Positions 1 through 6,029 are shown, numbered from the stretch's first letter. The stretch is DNA of 6,029 nucleotides from an uncultured Spongiibacteraceae bacterium (GCA_937969395.1 CALBVI010000344.1:1-6029), one strand, 5' to 3'. Notes: generated from the sequence alone by a model not told the origin. Program-made: numbers and translations.

Positions 1-960
1 AGTCAGCACGGTATAAAAAGCTGTTACAGACCCTCGGCCGTCGGCATCATTACCTGCTCGCTCAACTAATTGTGGGATTTTAGCAAACACCGAAGGTGGG
101 TAACCTTTAGTCGCCGGCGGCTCACCAATAGATAAAGCAATTTCTCGCTGCGCCTGTGCATACCGAGTTAAAGAGTCCATCAACAATAATACATGCTTAC
201 CTTCATCGCGAAAGTGCTCAGCCAACCTTGTCGCCAACATGGCTGCGCGCATTCTCATTAGCGGTACATCATCCGCCGGTGACGCGACCACAATCGAACG
301 CGCCAAACCTTCTTTATCCAAAACCTGCTCAATAAACTCTTTAACTTCTCGACCACGCTCACCGACCAAACCAACGATAACAATATCGGCCTCAGTAAAT
401 TTAGTCATCATGCCCAGCAATACACTTTTACCAACACCACTACCGGCAAACAATCCTAAACGTTGACCTCGACCAACGGTCAGCACAGAGTTGATCACTC
501 TTATACCCACATCCATCGGCTGTGAAATTGGCTTTCTATTGAGGGGATTAATAGGATCGGCCTGCATTGAGATCGTTTTATCGCAGCCTAAATTACCTAG
601 GCCATCTAACGGTCTACCAGCACCATCAATTACTCGACCTAACAATTGCTCACCAACAGCTATCAAATCATCATATGCGGTAGGCAACACCTGCAAACCA
701 GGTCTTAAATTAGATACCGCCTCAAGAGGCATTAAAAAGAGTTTATCTTCTGAAAAGCCGACAACCTCCGCCTCAATATTGCGGTGGCTATCATTAACAA
801 TTACACAGCGACTACCTATCGCTAAACGCAAGCCAACAACCTCAAGCGTCATACCAACCACTCGGATTAATTGACCCGAAACTTGCGGTGTACTCGATAA
901 TGATTTATCAGGCTGATAAGCTTTTAAGCGATCGGCAAAAGGAATACGGCGTGTAGCCAT
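1..960 (-). CDS. fliI: Flagellar type III export ATPase FliI, N-terminal 320 residues (3' end beyond window)
   Basis: FliI is the cytoplasmic ATPase of the flagellar type III export gate. It works with FliH and FliJ to deliver rod, hook and filament subunits. My translation of the open minus frame gives [16 protein letters not shown] at the start, a beta-barrel N-domain (about residues 25-95) and then the RecA-like ATPase core. Walker A is GSGVGKS (173-179, Lys178). The catalytic-Glu segment is GERGREV (200-206, Glu201), equivalent to Salmonella Lys188 and Glu211. Walker B is VLLLMD (257-262), followed by [30 protein letters not shown], here split only by numbering (263-292). The frame is open to the left edge; about 120-140 C-terminal residues are expected beyond it. 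The ATG lies 2 bp after the fliH stop, with GGGAT 8 bp upstream as a ribosome site inside the fliH end, so translation is probably coupled to fliH. The conserved GERGREV motif and the fliH neighbour favour FliI over F1 beta or a virulence-type SctN ATPase. Confidence 0.97.
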   Translation of the reverse strand, partial: MATRRIPFADRLKAYQPDKSLSSTPQVSGQLIRVVGMTLEVVGLRLAIGSRCVIVNDSHRNIEAEVVGFSEDKLFLMPLEAVSNLRPGLQVLPTAYDDLIAVGEQLLGRVIDGAGRPLDGLGNLGCDKTISMQADPINPLNRKPISQPMDVGIRVINSVLTVGRGQRLGLFAGSGVGKSVLLGMMTKFTEADIVIVGLVGERGREVKEFIEQVLDKEGLARSIVVASPADDVPLMRMRAAMLATRLAEHFRDEGKHVLLLMDSLTRYAQAQREIALSIGEPPATKGYPPSVFAKIPQLVERAGNDADGRGSVTAFYTVLT

Positions 961-962
961 CC

Positions 963-1829
963 TTATTTATCCCGCGTAGGCTGTGTTGACGAAGAAGGCG
1001 TAGGAGCGGACTTTGTTGAAGATGATTGCGGCGTTGATAACGCGTCCTCTGAAGAAGAATTTGAAGATTCTGACAAGGTTCTATTCGCTGCCGTCAGCTG
1101 CTCATAGCGTTTCATTACTAAGCTTTCAACGACTTGTTCAAACTGTTGTTCAAAACTGTAATCAACGACACTTTGACGCGTCACCACACGGCAACCACCG
1201 GGCGTCATGGTAGGATCGACATTAATTTTCCAGTGCTCAGGAAGTTCACTTTTGGCCAACTGCTGCTTATCTTTTTCGTGTAAAAAAATAGTTAAGTTTT
1301 CCGGCTCCATCGGTAGAGCGGCTATCGCTTCATTCACTATTGTTTGAATATGGCTATTATCAAGCGTTATTTCACGTCGCAATATAGAGCCGGCAATAGT
1401 CGTTGCAACATTGACTAAGGCTTGTTCAACATCATTATCTTGACCTTCTAGGTAATTCATTAAATCACCCATCACACTTTTCAATTGAGCACTTTGCTGG
1501 CGAATACTTTCTTCTCCAGCCTTTAAACCAGCTTGGAGACCTTCTTTTTGTCCTTGCTGAAAACCCTCTTTATAGGCTTGTTCGCGTACATCCTCATAAG
1601 CTTGACTAGAAATTTCTTCTAACTGTGCTGCAGTTAAATGACTATAGATAATTTCATTTTTATTAACATCAACTAATTCGCCACGCGGGCCACGCTTTTT
1701 TAATTTCTCAGATTGAACAATTTGTCCGTCTTGCACCTCAGGCGCAAGCCAAGTCGAAAATTGATCCGAAGCTTCTGCTGGGATAATCCCGCCCTTAATA
1801 GAGCCTGAAGTAGAACTTGAATTATCCAT
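963..1829 (-). CDS. fliH: Flagellar export ATPase regulator/stator FliH
   Basis: FliH binds FliI as a dimer, restrains its ATPase activity and tethers it to the export gate and C-ring. The protein has 288 residues. The N-terminal part has a Trp-containing segment, STWLAPEV (25-32), the kind of region FliH uses to contact FlhA/FliN. Residues 66-115 are a charged helical stretch containing five glycines at exact four-residue spacing (89, 93, 97, 101, 105), the GxxxG array typical of FliH and its F-type b-subunit relatives. The C-terminal FliI-binding domain spans about 125-245 ([32 protein letters not shown]). Residues 251-288 form an extra tail in which 20 of 38 residues are Ser or Thr. The start ATG follows the fliG stop by one codon (CTT) and is in the same frame. 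GAGGAA inside the last fliG codons (1842-1847) is the likely ribosome site, although its 12-nt spacing is long. The gene sits between fliG and fliI, the usual order. Confidence 0.95.
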   Translation of the reverse strand: MDNSSSTSGSIKGGIIPAEASDQFSTWLAPEVQDGQIVQSEKLKKRGPRGELVDVNKNEIIYSHLTAAQLEEISSQAYEDVREQAYKEGFQQGQKEGLQAGLKAGEESIRQQSAQLKSVMGDLMNYLEGQDNDVEQALVNVATTIAGSILRREITLDNSHIQTIVNEAIAALPMEPENLTIFLHEKDKQQLAKSELPEHWKINVDPTMTPGGCRVVTRQSVVDYSFEQQFEQVVESLVMKRYEQLTAANRTLSESSNSSSEDALSTPQSSSTKSAPTPSSSTQPTRDK

Positions 1830-1832
1830 AAG

Positions 1833-2852
1833 TTACAACATTTCCTCACCGCCACCGCCAAGAACAATTTCACCGGCATCTGCCATGCGTCTAGCAATGA
1901 TAAGAATTTCTTTTTGCGCGCCTTCGACATCACTCAATTTAGCTGGACCACTGGCTTCCAGATCATCACGTAGCAATTCAGCAGCACGTTTAGACATATT
2001 ACCAAATATCTTCTCTTTGAGTTCTTCATCCGCCGCTTTCAACGCCAGAATTAACATATCAGAAGAAACTTCCCGCAATAGCGTTTGAATCCCACGGGCA
2101 TCCACTGCTTTTAAATTATCAAAGACAAACATCAGATCTTGAATCGTATTACCTAGATCCTCATCAGCTTCTTTAATCGACTCCATCAATTCGCTTTCAA
2201 TACTACTTTCTAAATTATTCATGATTTCGGCAGCCACCTTAGTGCCACCCATATCTTTACTTTGCGAACCAGCGTTACCGGAAAATTGCTTCTCTAAAAT
2301 ATCATTTAATTCCTGTAATGCCGAAGGCTGCACTGCATCTAATGCTGCAACTCGCATAACAACATCGAGCCGCACTTTTTCTGGCAGGTTAGTAAGTACC
2401 TCAGCGGCTTGGTCGCCATCAATATAAGCCATCACAATAGCTTGAATTTGCGGGTGTTCGTTGCGAATAATATCAGCTACCGAACGCGGGTCCATCCATT
2501 TAAGCGTATCTAAGCCGCTGGTATTGCCACCTAATAAGATTCTATCTACCAACGACCCAGCTTTATCTTCACCTAGGGCTTCAACCAGCATATTGCGAAT
2601 ATAGCCATCAGAACCAACACCTAATCCCGTACTTAAGCGCGCCTCATCAAGAAAGTTAGACATCACCTCTTCAACATGATCCTGCGGCACATTTTCCAAT
2701 GCCGTCATTGCAGTACCTATGCGTTGAACTTCTTTTGGCCCGAGATGCTTCAAAATTTCTGCCGCTTCTTTTTCTCCCAACGACATCAATAATATCGCAG
2801 CCTGATCTAGCTGAGAGATATTCGTCGACGTCTTACTTGCTTCATCACTCAC
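1833..2852 (-). CDS. fliG: Flagellar motor switch protein FliG
   Basis: FliG is the rotor component of the C-ring. It binds FliF at its N-terminus and generates torque against MotA at its C-terminus. The 339-residue protein shows FliG_N (about 10-110, QAAILLMSLGEKEAAEILKHL near its start), FliG_M (about 115-195, with EHPQ at 132-135) and FliG_C (about 235-335). The torque-helix charges align with E. coli FliG at a constant offset of 8: Lys272, Arg289, Asp296 and Asp297 match K264, R281, D288 and D289, while Lys305 replaces R297. A Gly-Gly pair (202-203) marks the flexible linker helix region. The start codon is GTG (2850-2852), giving MSDEASKTSTN; the next Met (residue 23) would cut into the first helix. 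The start overlaps the fliF stop by 8 bp, and the upstream ribosome site is weak, suggesting translational coupling. The C-terminus LGGGGEEML is glycine-rich. Confidence 0.97.
   Translation of the reverse strand: MSDEASKTSTNISQLDQAAILLMSLGEKEAAEILKHLGPKEVQRIGTAMTALENVPQDHVEEVMSNFLDEARLSTGLGVGSDGYIRNMLVEALGEDKAGSLVDRILLGGNTSGLDTLKWMDPRSVADIIRNEHPQIQAIVMAYIDGDQAAEVLTNLPEKVRLDVVMRVAALDAVQPSALQELNDILEKQFSGNAGSQSKDMGGTKVAAEIMNNLESSIESELMESIKEADEDLGNTIQDLMFVFDNLKAVDARGIQTLLREVSSDMLILALKAADEELKEKIFGNMSKRAAELLRDDLEASGPAKLSDVEGAQKEILIIARRMADAGEIVLGGGGEEML
2845..2852 (-). other. fliF stop / fliG GTG start overlap
   Basis: The minus strand reads GTGAGTGA: fliG begins at GTG and the fliF frame ends in the TGA of the same 8 bases. 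No good ribosome site precedes it (only GGGT 8 nt upstream), so ribosomes finishing fliF probably start fliG. Confidence 0.75.
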
Positions 2853-4527
2853 CAGCAGCTACCCATTTTTTAACAACTTGCGCAACACGGCCAGGATCTT
2901 CTGCAACTAAACCTTTAACAGCATCTAATTGCTGTTCATAGTTTTCATTGGGACCACCCAATAGCAGACTATCACCACCGGACAATGTTACTGAATCTTC
3001 TCCAAGCTCACCGCCCATATCACCTGACAACTCACCTAAAGCGCGCTGCGCTTCTATTTCACGAATGTCTTGTGCGGTTTCCGTTAAACTACGCATCATT
3101 CGAAACAAACCTAAAACTATAAACAAGAGAACAAGGCCCCCGCCAACCTTTTTGGCAATATCCCAAACCCACGATTCCATCCAAATAGGTATTTCTTCAA
3201 TAACAACAGTTTCTGGTTCTGGCTTGAGCATAAACGCACTATTGATGATATTAACACTATCACCGCGAGCGGCATCAAAACCTACAGCGTCTTTTATCAG
3301 TATAGACAATCGATCCAATTCAGCCTGTTCAATAGGAATCGATTGAACATCCCCTGTAGTAGCATCAACTTGATTTAGATTGTCGACCAACACCGCAACA
3401 GATAATCGCTGTAAACGGCCTACTTGATGTAAGGTGTGACTAATCGTGCGATCCAGCTCATAGTTACGGACAGACTGCGTACGAGAACTTCCTGCTCCAC
3501 CACTATCAGCACCCTCATTAGCGTTCGCCTGTTCTGGCGCGGCACCATCCGCCGGAGGCTGATTACTTAAAGCGCCAGGAATACCGCCGATAGAACCACT
3601 AGCCCTAGCCTCCTCTACCGTTTGTTCGCTGCGTATAGCGGGTAAATCAGGATTATAAGATTCATCGGTTTGTTCAATTTGAGTGAAGTCAACATTAGCG
3701 CTAACTTCAGCTCGAAAGCCCTCAATCCCTAATACCGGTTCGAGGATTGAACTAATCCGCTGAACTAAGCGAGTTTCTATCTGCTGAGTGTAATCCAACT
3801 GCTTATTCGCCACCGCCATATCTTCATCGTCTTCAAAATTAGACAGCAGATTACCGCGCTGATCAACCACCGTGACACTTTCTAACGCTAACTCGGAAAT
3901 ACTCGAAGCGACTAGATTAGCAACCGCCCGCACTTGATCTTCTTTTAAACCCGCACCGCTGTATAGATCGAGGAATACCGACGCTGTTGGTTTGCGACGA
4001 TCGCGAATAAAGGCTGAACTTTTAGGAATAGCTAAGTGGACGCGAGCACCGCGCACAGATCGAATGCTAGAAATGGTTCTTGCCAACTCACCTTCTAAAC
4101 CACGCATATAACGTGCGCTTTCCATAAATTGGCTAGTACCCAGCGGCTGCTCTTCGTTAAGCAACTCTAGACCAAAGCTGCCATCTGGCGAAATACCCGC
4201 CGACGCTAACTGCAAACGCGCATCGTAAATTTGGCTAGAGACCACCAGCAGAGCGCCGGTATTATTATCAACTTTATAATTTATTTGGCTAGAATCTAAT
4301 GCGTTGAGGACATCAGTTGGATCCATCTGATCCAAATTAGTATAGAGCGGCATGTAGTCATCTTCTTGCGCCCACAGAACAACCCAAACACCAATAGCGA
4401 CACTCGCGGCAAGACCAACCATCAATCCAATTTGACGGAGAATAGTAAGTCCGCCAAACCCTTCCATAAAATCACTTTGACGCGAAACCGGTGAACCACC
4501 GTCAGCATTTGCTGGTAAGGCTGCCAT
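2845..4527 (-). CDS. fliF: Flagellar MS-ring protein FliF
   Basis: FliF assembles the membrane/supramembrane ring that founds the basal body and encloses the export gate. At 560 residues it has the family length. A first membrane helix lies at about 33-52 (GLMVGLAASVAIGVWVVLWA), followed by the periplasmic ring-building motifs RBM1 (about 55-125) and RBM2 (about 130-225, with RGARVHLAIPKSSAFIRD). RBM3 (about 250-435) includes NPDLPAIRSEQTVEE and SVRNYELDRTISH. The RBM3 insertion at 310-350 is a Gly/Ala/Asn-rich low-complexity loop. The second membrane helix is at about 461-477. The cytoplasmic tail ends in a conserved FliG-binding segment, VKGLVAEDPGRVAQVVKKWV (537-556). The ATG has a good ribosome site (AAGAGG, 7-nt spacing). 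The gene follows fliE after 129 bp and overlaps the start of fliG by 8 bp, in keeping with the direct FliF-FliG contact. No frameshift or missing segment is visible. Confidence 0.98.
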   Translation of the reverse strand: MAALPANADGGSPVSRQSDFMEGFGGLTILRQIGLMVGLAASVAIGVWVVLWAQEDDYMPLYTNLDQMDPTDVLNALDSSQINYKVDNNTGALLVVSSQIYDARLQLASAGISPDGSFGLELLNEEQPLGTSQFMESARYMRGLEGELARTISSIRSVRGARVHLAIPKSSAFIRDRRKPTASVFLDLYSGAGLKEDQVRAVANLVASSISELALESVTVVDQRGNLLSNFEDDEDMAVANKQLDYTQQIETRLVQRISSILEPVLGIEGFRAEVSANVDFTQIEQTDESYNPDLPAIRSEQTVEEARASGSIGGIPGALSNQPPADGAAPEQANANEGADSGGAGSSRTQSVRNYELDRTISHTLHQVGRLQRLSVAVLVDNLNQVDATTGDVQSIPIEQAELDRLSILIKDAVGFDAARGDSVNIINSAFMLKPEPETVVIEEIPIWMESWVWDIAKKVGGGLVLLFIVLGLFRMMRSLTETAQDIREIEAQRALGELSGDMGGELGEDSVTLSGGDSLLLGGPNENYEQQLDAVKGLVAEDPGRVAQVVKKWVAAGE

Positions 4528-4656
4528 TGCTAGACCTCTTGAAACTTCATTTTTGTAACTACTTTTTGCCGCTTATAACTAATTTTACAAGTGGCCGCCT
4601 GTGCTATTTACGTCTCATAAATTATTGTTATTGATGAGAGCTAATATCAAGGCCGA
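4528..4656. other. 129-bp fliE-fliF intergenic region with an imperfect hairpin
   Basis: The gap is long for an otherwise tightly packed operon. About 17 nt after the fliE stop lies an imperfect inverted repeat (4613-4639): a 6-bp stem TCTCAT/ATGAGA, a 1x1 mismatch, three more A-T pairs and a 7-base loop. No T-run follows it, so it is not a rho-independent terminator. I found no sigma-54 GG-N10-GC element and no sigma-28 promoter here, so fliF is most likely read through from the fliE promoter. Confidence 0.5.
4535..4540 (-). promoter_or_regulatory. fliF ribosome binding site
   Basis: AAGAGG stands 7 nt before the fliF ATG. It is the strongest ribosome site in the flagellar cluster and fixes the fliF start. 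The other genes rely on weaker sites, overlaps or close spacing. Confidence 0.7.
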
Positions 4657-5022
4657 TTAAATCGACATATTCATAACATCTTTGTAAGCTTCTATTAGTT
4701 TGTTTCTAACTTCGGTCATCGCCTGAAACGACACACTCGCTTTCTGCGAAGCGACCATTACCTGTGACAAACTCACCGAGGCATCGCCCTTTTCATAAGC
4801 TGTCGCTAAGGCAGCTGACGTTTTCTGTGTATCGTTAACCGTATTAACCGCATTGCTGAACATGTCAGAAAAATTCGGTGTTTGCACTTTGTTATCAGTA
4901 TTGACGCCCAGCGCCGCTTCTACATCCGAACGTGGCCGTAACTCCTGCGCTGAACCCGCCTGAGCTTTCATTTCACGCATTTGAGTCAGCAAGCTATTGA
5001 TATCAGTTCGATTAGTAATCAT
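4657..5022 (-). CDS. fliE: Flagellar hook-basal body protein FliE (MS ring-rod junction)
   Basis: FliE is a small, type III-exported protein that links the MS ring to the proximal rod and is among the first substrates assembled. The 121-residue product starts [18 protein letters not shown]. After a variable stretch (about 20-48) comes the conserved helical C-terminal half: [16 protein letters not shown] (51-66), [20 protein letters not shown] (83-102) and [15 protein letters not shown] (105-119). The closing segment is the FliE signature. The length is slightly above the common 100-115 residues. The start is well fixed, because an in-frame TGA lies 9 bp upstream of the ATG. The ribosome site is weak (a GAGAA-type purine run about 7 nt upstream). 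It is the first gene of the fliEFGHI operon and lies about 188 nt downstream of a predicted sigma-54 transcription start. Confidence 0.96.
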   Translation of the reverse strand: MITNRTDINSLLTQMREMKAQAGSAQELRPRSDVEAALGVNTDNKVQTPNFSDMFSNAVNTVNDTQKTSAALATAYEKGDASVSLSQVMVASQKASVSFQAMTEVRNKLIEAYKDVMNMSI

Positions 5023-5112
5023 CGCTAATTCTCAGTTCGATTATTGCCTACGATAAATTATTTGCGGCGATCAACAAAAACAACATAAGCCACAAACAAA
5101 CACCATTGTTAC

Positions 5113-5130
5113 GTCAGTCAAACAACTGAC
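5113..5130. repeat. Inverted repeat in the fliE leader (possible operator or hairpin)
   Basis: GTCAGT and ACTGAC form perfect 6-bp arms around a 6-base centre. In the fliE mRNA this would be a small stem, extendable by one G-U pair, with a tetraloop, at about +81 to +98 from the predicted start. The arms resemble FleQ half-sites (GTCAAT/ATTGAC), but the spacing is 6 instead of 2 bases. It lacks a T-run and so is not a terminator. Confidence 0.4.
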
Positions 5131-5168
5131 ACACCTAAAGGAAAGGCGATTTAGCAGGGGCTGAATTC

Positions 5169-5190
5169 TTGACAACTAATTGACATTTAA
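5169..5190. repeat. Tandem 11-bp direct repeat
   Basis: On the plus strand, TTGACAACTAA is followed directly by TTGACATTTAA, two 11-bp units identical at 9 positions. One unit per helical turn would put both TTGACA elements on the same DNA face. The repeat contains the FleQ-like box, so it may be part of the same activator site rather than a separate element. Confidence 0.5.
5171..5184 (-). promoter_or_regulatory. Candidate FleQ-type enhancer box in the fliE leader
   Basis: The minus strand reads GTCAATTAGTTGTC. The FleQ box described for Pseudomonas aeruginosa is the palindrome GTCAATNNATTGAC; this site matches 10 of its 12 defined positions, with one half perfect. It lies at about +27 to +40 relative to the predicted sigma-54 start site, that is, downstream of the promoter. 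FleQ is known to bind in the leader, downstream of the RpoN site, at P. aeruginosa fliE, flhA and fliL. No regulator gene is in the window, so assignment to FleQ is inference. Confidence 0.45.
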
Positions 5191-5220
5191 TCGAGTCAGC
5201 GCCGCTTATTACTAAGAAAT

Positions 5221-5236
5221 AGCACAAAGCGGGCCA
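5221..5236 (-). promoter_or_regulatory. Predicted sigma-54 (RpoN) -24/-12 promoter of the fliE operon
   Basis: On the minus strand the sequence reads TGGCCCGCTTTGTGCT, preceded by another T. Against the sigma-54 consensus YTGGCACG-N4-TTGCW it matches 7 of 8 positions in the -24 element and 4 of 5 in the -12 element. The invariant GG and GC are present with exactly 10 bases between them. The predicted start of transcription is near 5210, giving a leader of about 188 nt before fliE. RpoN control of fliE operons is established in Pseudomonas and Vibrio. Orientation, location and match all agree, but no experiment supports the start site. Confidence 0.78.
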
Positions 5237-5264
5237 ACTTATTTTGCTTACTTCAGAGAGTGCA

Positions 5265-5285
5265 TGAGTGATTTATAACCACTCA
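5265..5285. repeat. Inverted repeat upstream of the sigma-54 promoter
   Basis: TGAGTG (5265-5270) and CACTCA (5280-5285) are perfect 6-bp arms around a 9-base AT-rich centre; beyond one A/C mismatch, two more inner pairs form. It sits at about -55 to -75 from the predicted fliE start. It could be a protein site or a weak hairpin at the end of the der message; there is no T-run directly after it on either strand. Confidence 0.35.
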
Positions 5286-5410
5286 AGAGAGAACAGATGA
5301 GGAAAAAAATTACGTTAAAGAATCAGTATAAAATCAATTTTAATGAATTTAATACCAAGGCGAGACTTAACTAAAATAAGTTAACCCCCACTCAATTATC
5401 CAATACTAAA

Positions 5411-6029
5411 TTAACGCTTATGTGCTTTTTTAGATTGGCCTTTAATTCTTGTCTTACGCTCGAGTTCACGCTTACTGAGTTTTGAGCGCTGCTCGCTATA
5501 AGGATTATCGGAAGCCTTGAATTCAATACGAATCGGCGTTCCAATAAGGTCTAACTCACGTCTAAATACTTTCTCTAGATAGCGACGATAACTATTTGGG
5601 ACTTTATCGGTTTGATTACCGTGAATCACAATAATTGGCGGGTTATGACCACCGGCATGAGCATAGCGTAACTTAATACGTCGACCATTAACCATTGGCG
5701 GTGAATGATCGAACGTTGCCCCTTGGAGGATTAGGGTCAGCTTATTAGTTTGTAGCGTTTTCATTGATGACAAGTAAGCTTTATCGACTGACTCATACAA
5801 ATGACCAACACCAGTACCATGTAAAGCAGAAATAAAGTGTATTTCAGCAAAATCTATAAACTGTAATTTTCGCTCCAACTCGTTTTTTACCCATTGCTTA
5901 TGATCTGCATCTAGGCCATCCCATTTATTTAAGGCAATCACTAATGCTCTACCAGCATCAATCGCCTGCCCTAATAAATGTAAATCTTGATCAACTAAAC
6001 CTTCAGAAGCATCCATAACCAAAATAACA
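5411..6029 (-). CDS. der: Ribosome-assembly GTPase Der (EngA), C-terminal 205 residues (5' end beyond window)
   Basis: Der is an essential GTPase with two tandem G domains that acts in maturation of the 50S ribosomal subunit. Only the C-terminal part lies here; the frame stays open through the right edge and begins within ...VILVMDASEGLVDQDLHLLG, the region after G3 of the second G domain. An in-frame TTG at 6020-6022 is an internal codon, not a start. Counting from that TTG, G4 is NKWD (32-35) and the G5-type SAL is at 65-67. The KH-like RNA-binding domain follows at about 95-170 (PPMVNGRRIKLRYAHAGGHNPPIIVIHGN, residues 108-136, is the Der hallmark). The end is a basic Lys/Arg-rich tail. E. 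coli Der has 490 residues, so more than half is outside the window. It lies upstream of fliE on the same strand, across 388 bp. I see no strong rho-independent terminator after its TAA. Confidence 0.97.
   Translation of the reverse strand, partial: VILVMDASEGLVDQDLHLLGQAIDAGRALVIALNKWDGLDADHKQWVKNELERKLQFIDFAEIHFISALHGTGVGHLYESVDKAYLSSMKTLQTNKLTLILQGATFDHSPPMVNGRRIKLRYAHAGGHNPPIIVIHGNQTDKVPNSYRRYLEKVFRRELDLIGTPIRIEFKASDNPYSEQRSKLSKRELERKTRIKGQSKKAHKR

Larger units (their letters stand above)
5023..5410. other. 388-bp der-fliE intergenic region
   Basis: This gap contains no convincing gene. From the der side it holds an AT-rich stretch with the near-palindrome TTAACT/AGTTAA and a run of seven T on the minus strand (5303-5309 as A on plus) without a GC-rich stem before it. 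The inverted repeat at 5265-5285, the sigma-54 promoter, the direct repeat/FleQ-like box and the inverted repeat at 5113-5130 follow. Two 11-codon open frames on the minus strand lack ribosome sites. Its main role appears to be control of fliE. Confidence 0.7.

Noticed and set aside
491..874. 127-codon plus-strand open frame
   Set aside because: It lies wholly opposite fliI, whose minus-frame translation is clearly conserved, and its product has no recognisable domain.
1700..1933. 77-codon minus-strand frame across the fliG/fliH junction
   Set aside because: It is out of frame with both well-supported genes and has no sensible domain.
2948..3346. 132-codon plus-strand open frame
   Set aside because: It is antisense to the C-terminal part of fliF, and its Ser/Pro/Arg-rich composition is typical of a shadow frame.
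5071..5106. 11-codon minus-strand open frame encoding a Cys-rich peptide (MVFVCGLCCFC) before fliE
   Set aside because: There is no ribosome site, the length is at chance level in AT-rich DNA, and it does not resemble a known attenuation leader.
5169..5208. Plus-strand sigma-70 promoter from either TTGACA
   Set aside because: No acceptable -10 element lies 16-18 bp downstream, and no plus-strand gene follows.
5360..5386. Possible der terminator formed by TTAACT/AGTTAA
   Set aside because: The stem is all but free of G-C pairs and no T-run follows on the minus strand, so it fails the rho-independent pattern.
6020..6022. TTG as the start of a short 203-residue protein
   Set aside because: The frame continues upstream to the window edge and encodes Der-like VILVMDA, so this is an internal codon of der.
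1..6029. Search for mobile elements, CRISPR arrays, tRNA/rRNA genes, toxin-antitoxin or defence genes
   Set aside because: Nothing of the kind is visible; about 91 percent of the window is accounted for by conserved der and fli genes.

Overview
The window carries one end of a flagellar basal-body/export operon plus the 3' part of an essential GTPase gene, all on the minus strand. In transcription order (right to left) it reads: der (3' part, 5411-6029), a 388-bp regulatory gap, then fliE, fliF, fliG, fliH and the first 320 codons of fliI, which runs off the left edge. Sequence features such as FliI 'GERGREV', the FliG EHPQ motif and the FliF FliG-binding tail, together with Pseudomonas-like gene order, point to a gammaproteobacterium with polar-type (FleQ/RpoN-class) flagella. 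The DNA is moderately AT-rich, so a marine or other non-Pseudomonas lineage is plausible; I cannot name the genus.

The five flagellar genes form a compact operon. fliE and fliF are separated by 129 bp. fliF and fliG overlap by 8 bp, with fliG starting at GTG. fliG and fliH are 3 bp apart, and fliH and fliI 2 bp apart. FliE joins the rod to the MS ring (FliF). FliG is the rotor switch protein bound to the FliF C-terminus. FliH and FliI are the stator/regulator and ATPase of the flagellar type III export apparatus. Key residues are intact in all of them, so the products look functional.

The most informative part is the non-coding stretch between der and fliE. It holds a good sigma-54 (RpoN) -24/-12 promoter at 5221-5236 pointing into fliE, with a predicted leader of about 188 nt. 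Inside that leader, downstream of the predicted start site, lies a 14-bp sequence close to the FleQ consensus (10 of 12 defined positions). This resembles the atypical downstream FleQ sites known for Pseudomonas aeruginosa fliE, flhA and fliL. Two further inverted repeats flank this core.

I see no mobile element, CRISPR array, RNA gene, defence system or other exotic system. The window is conserved flagellar core; the findings concern regulation, gene context and small protein-level peculiarities.
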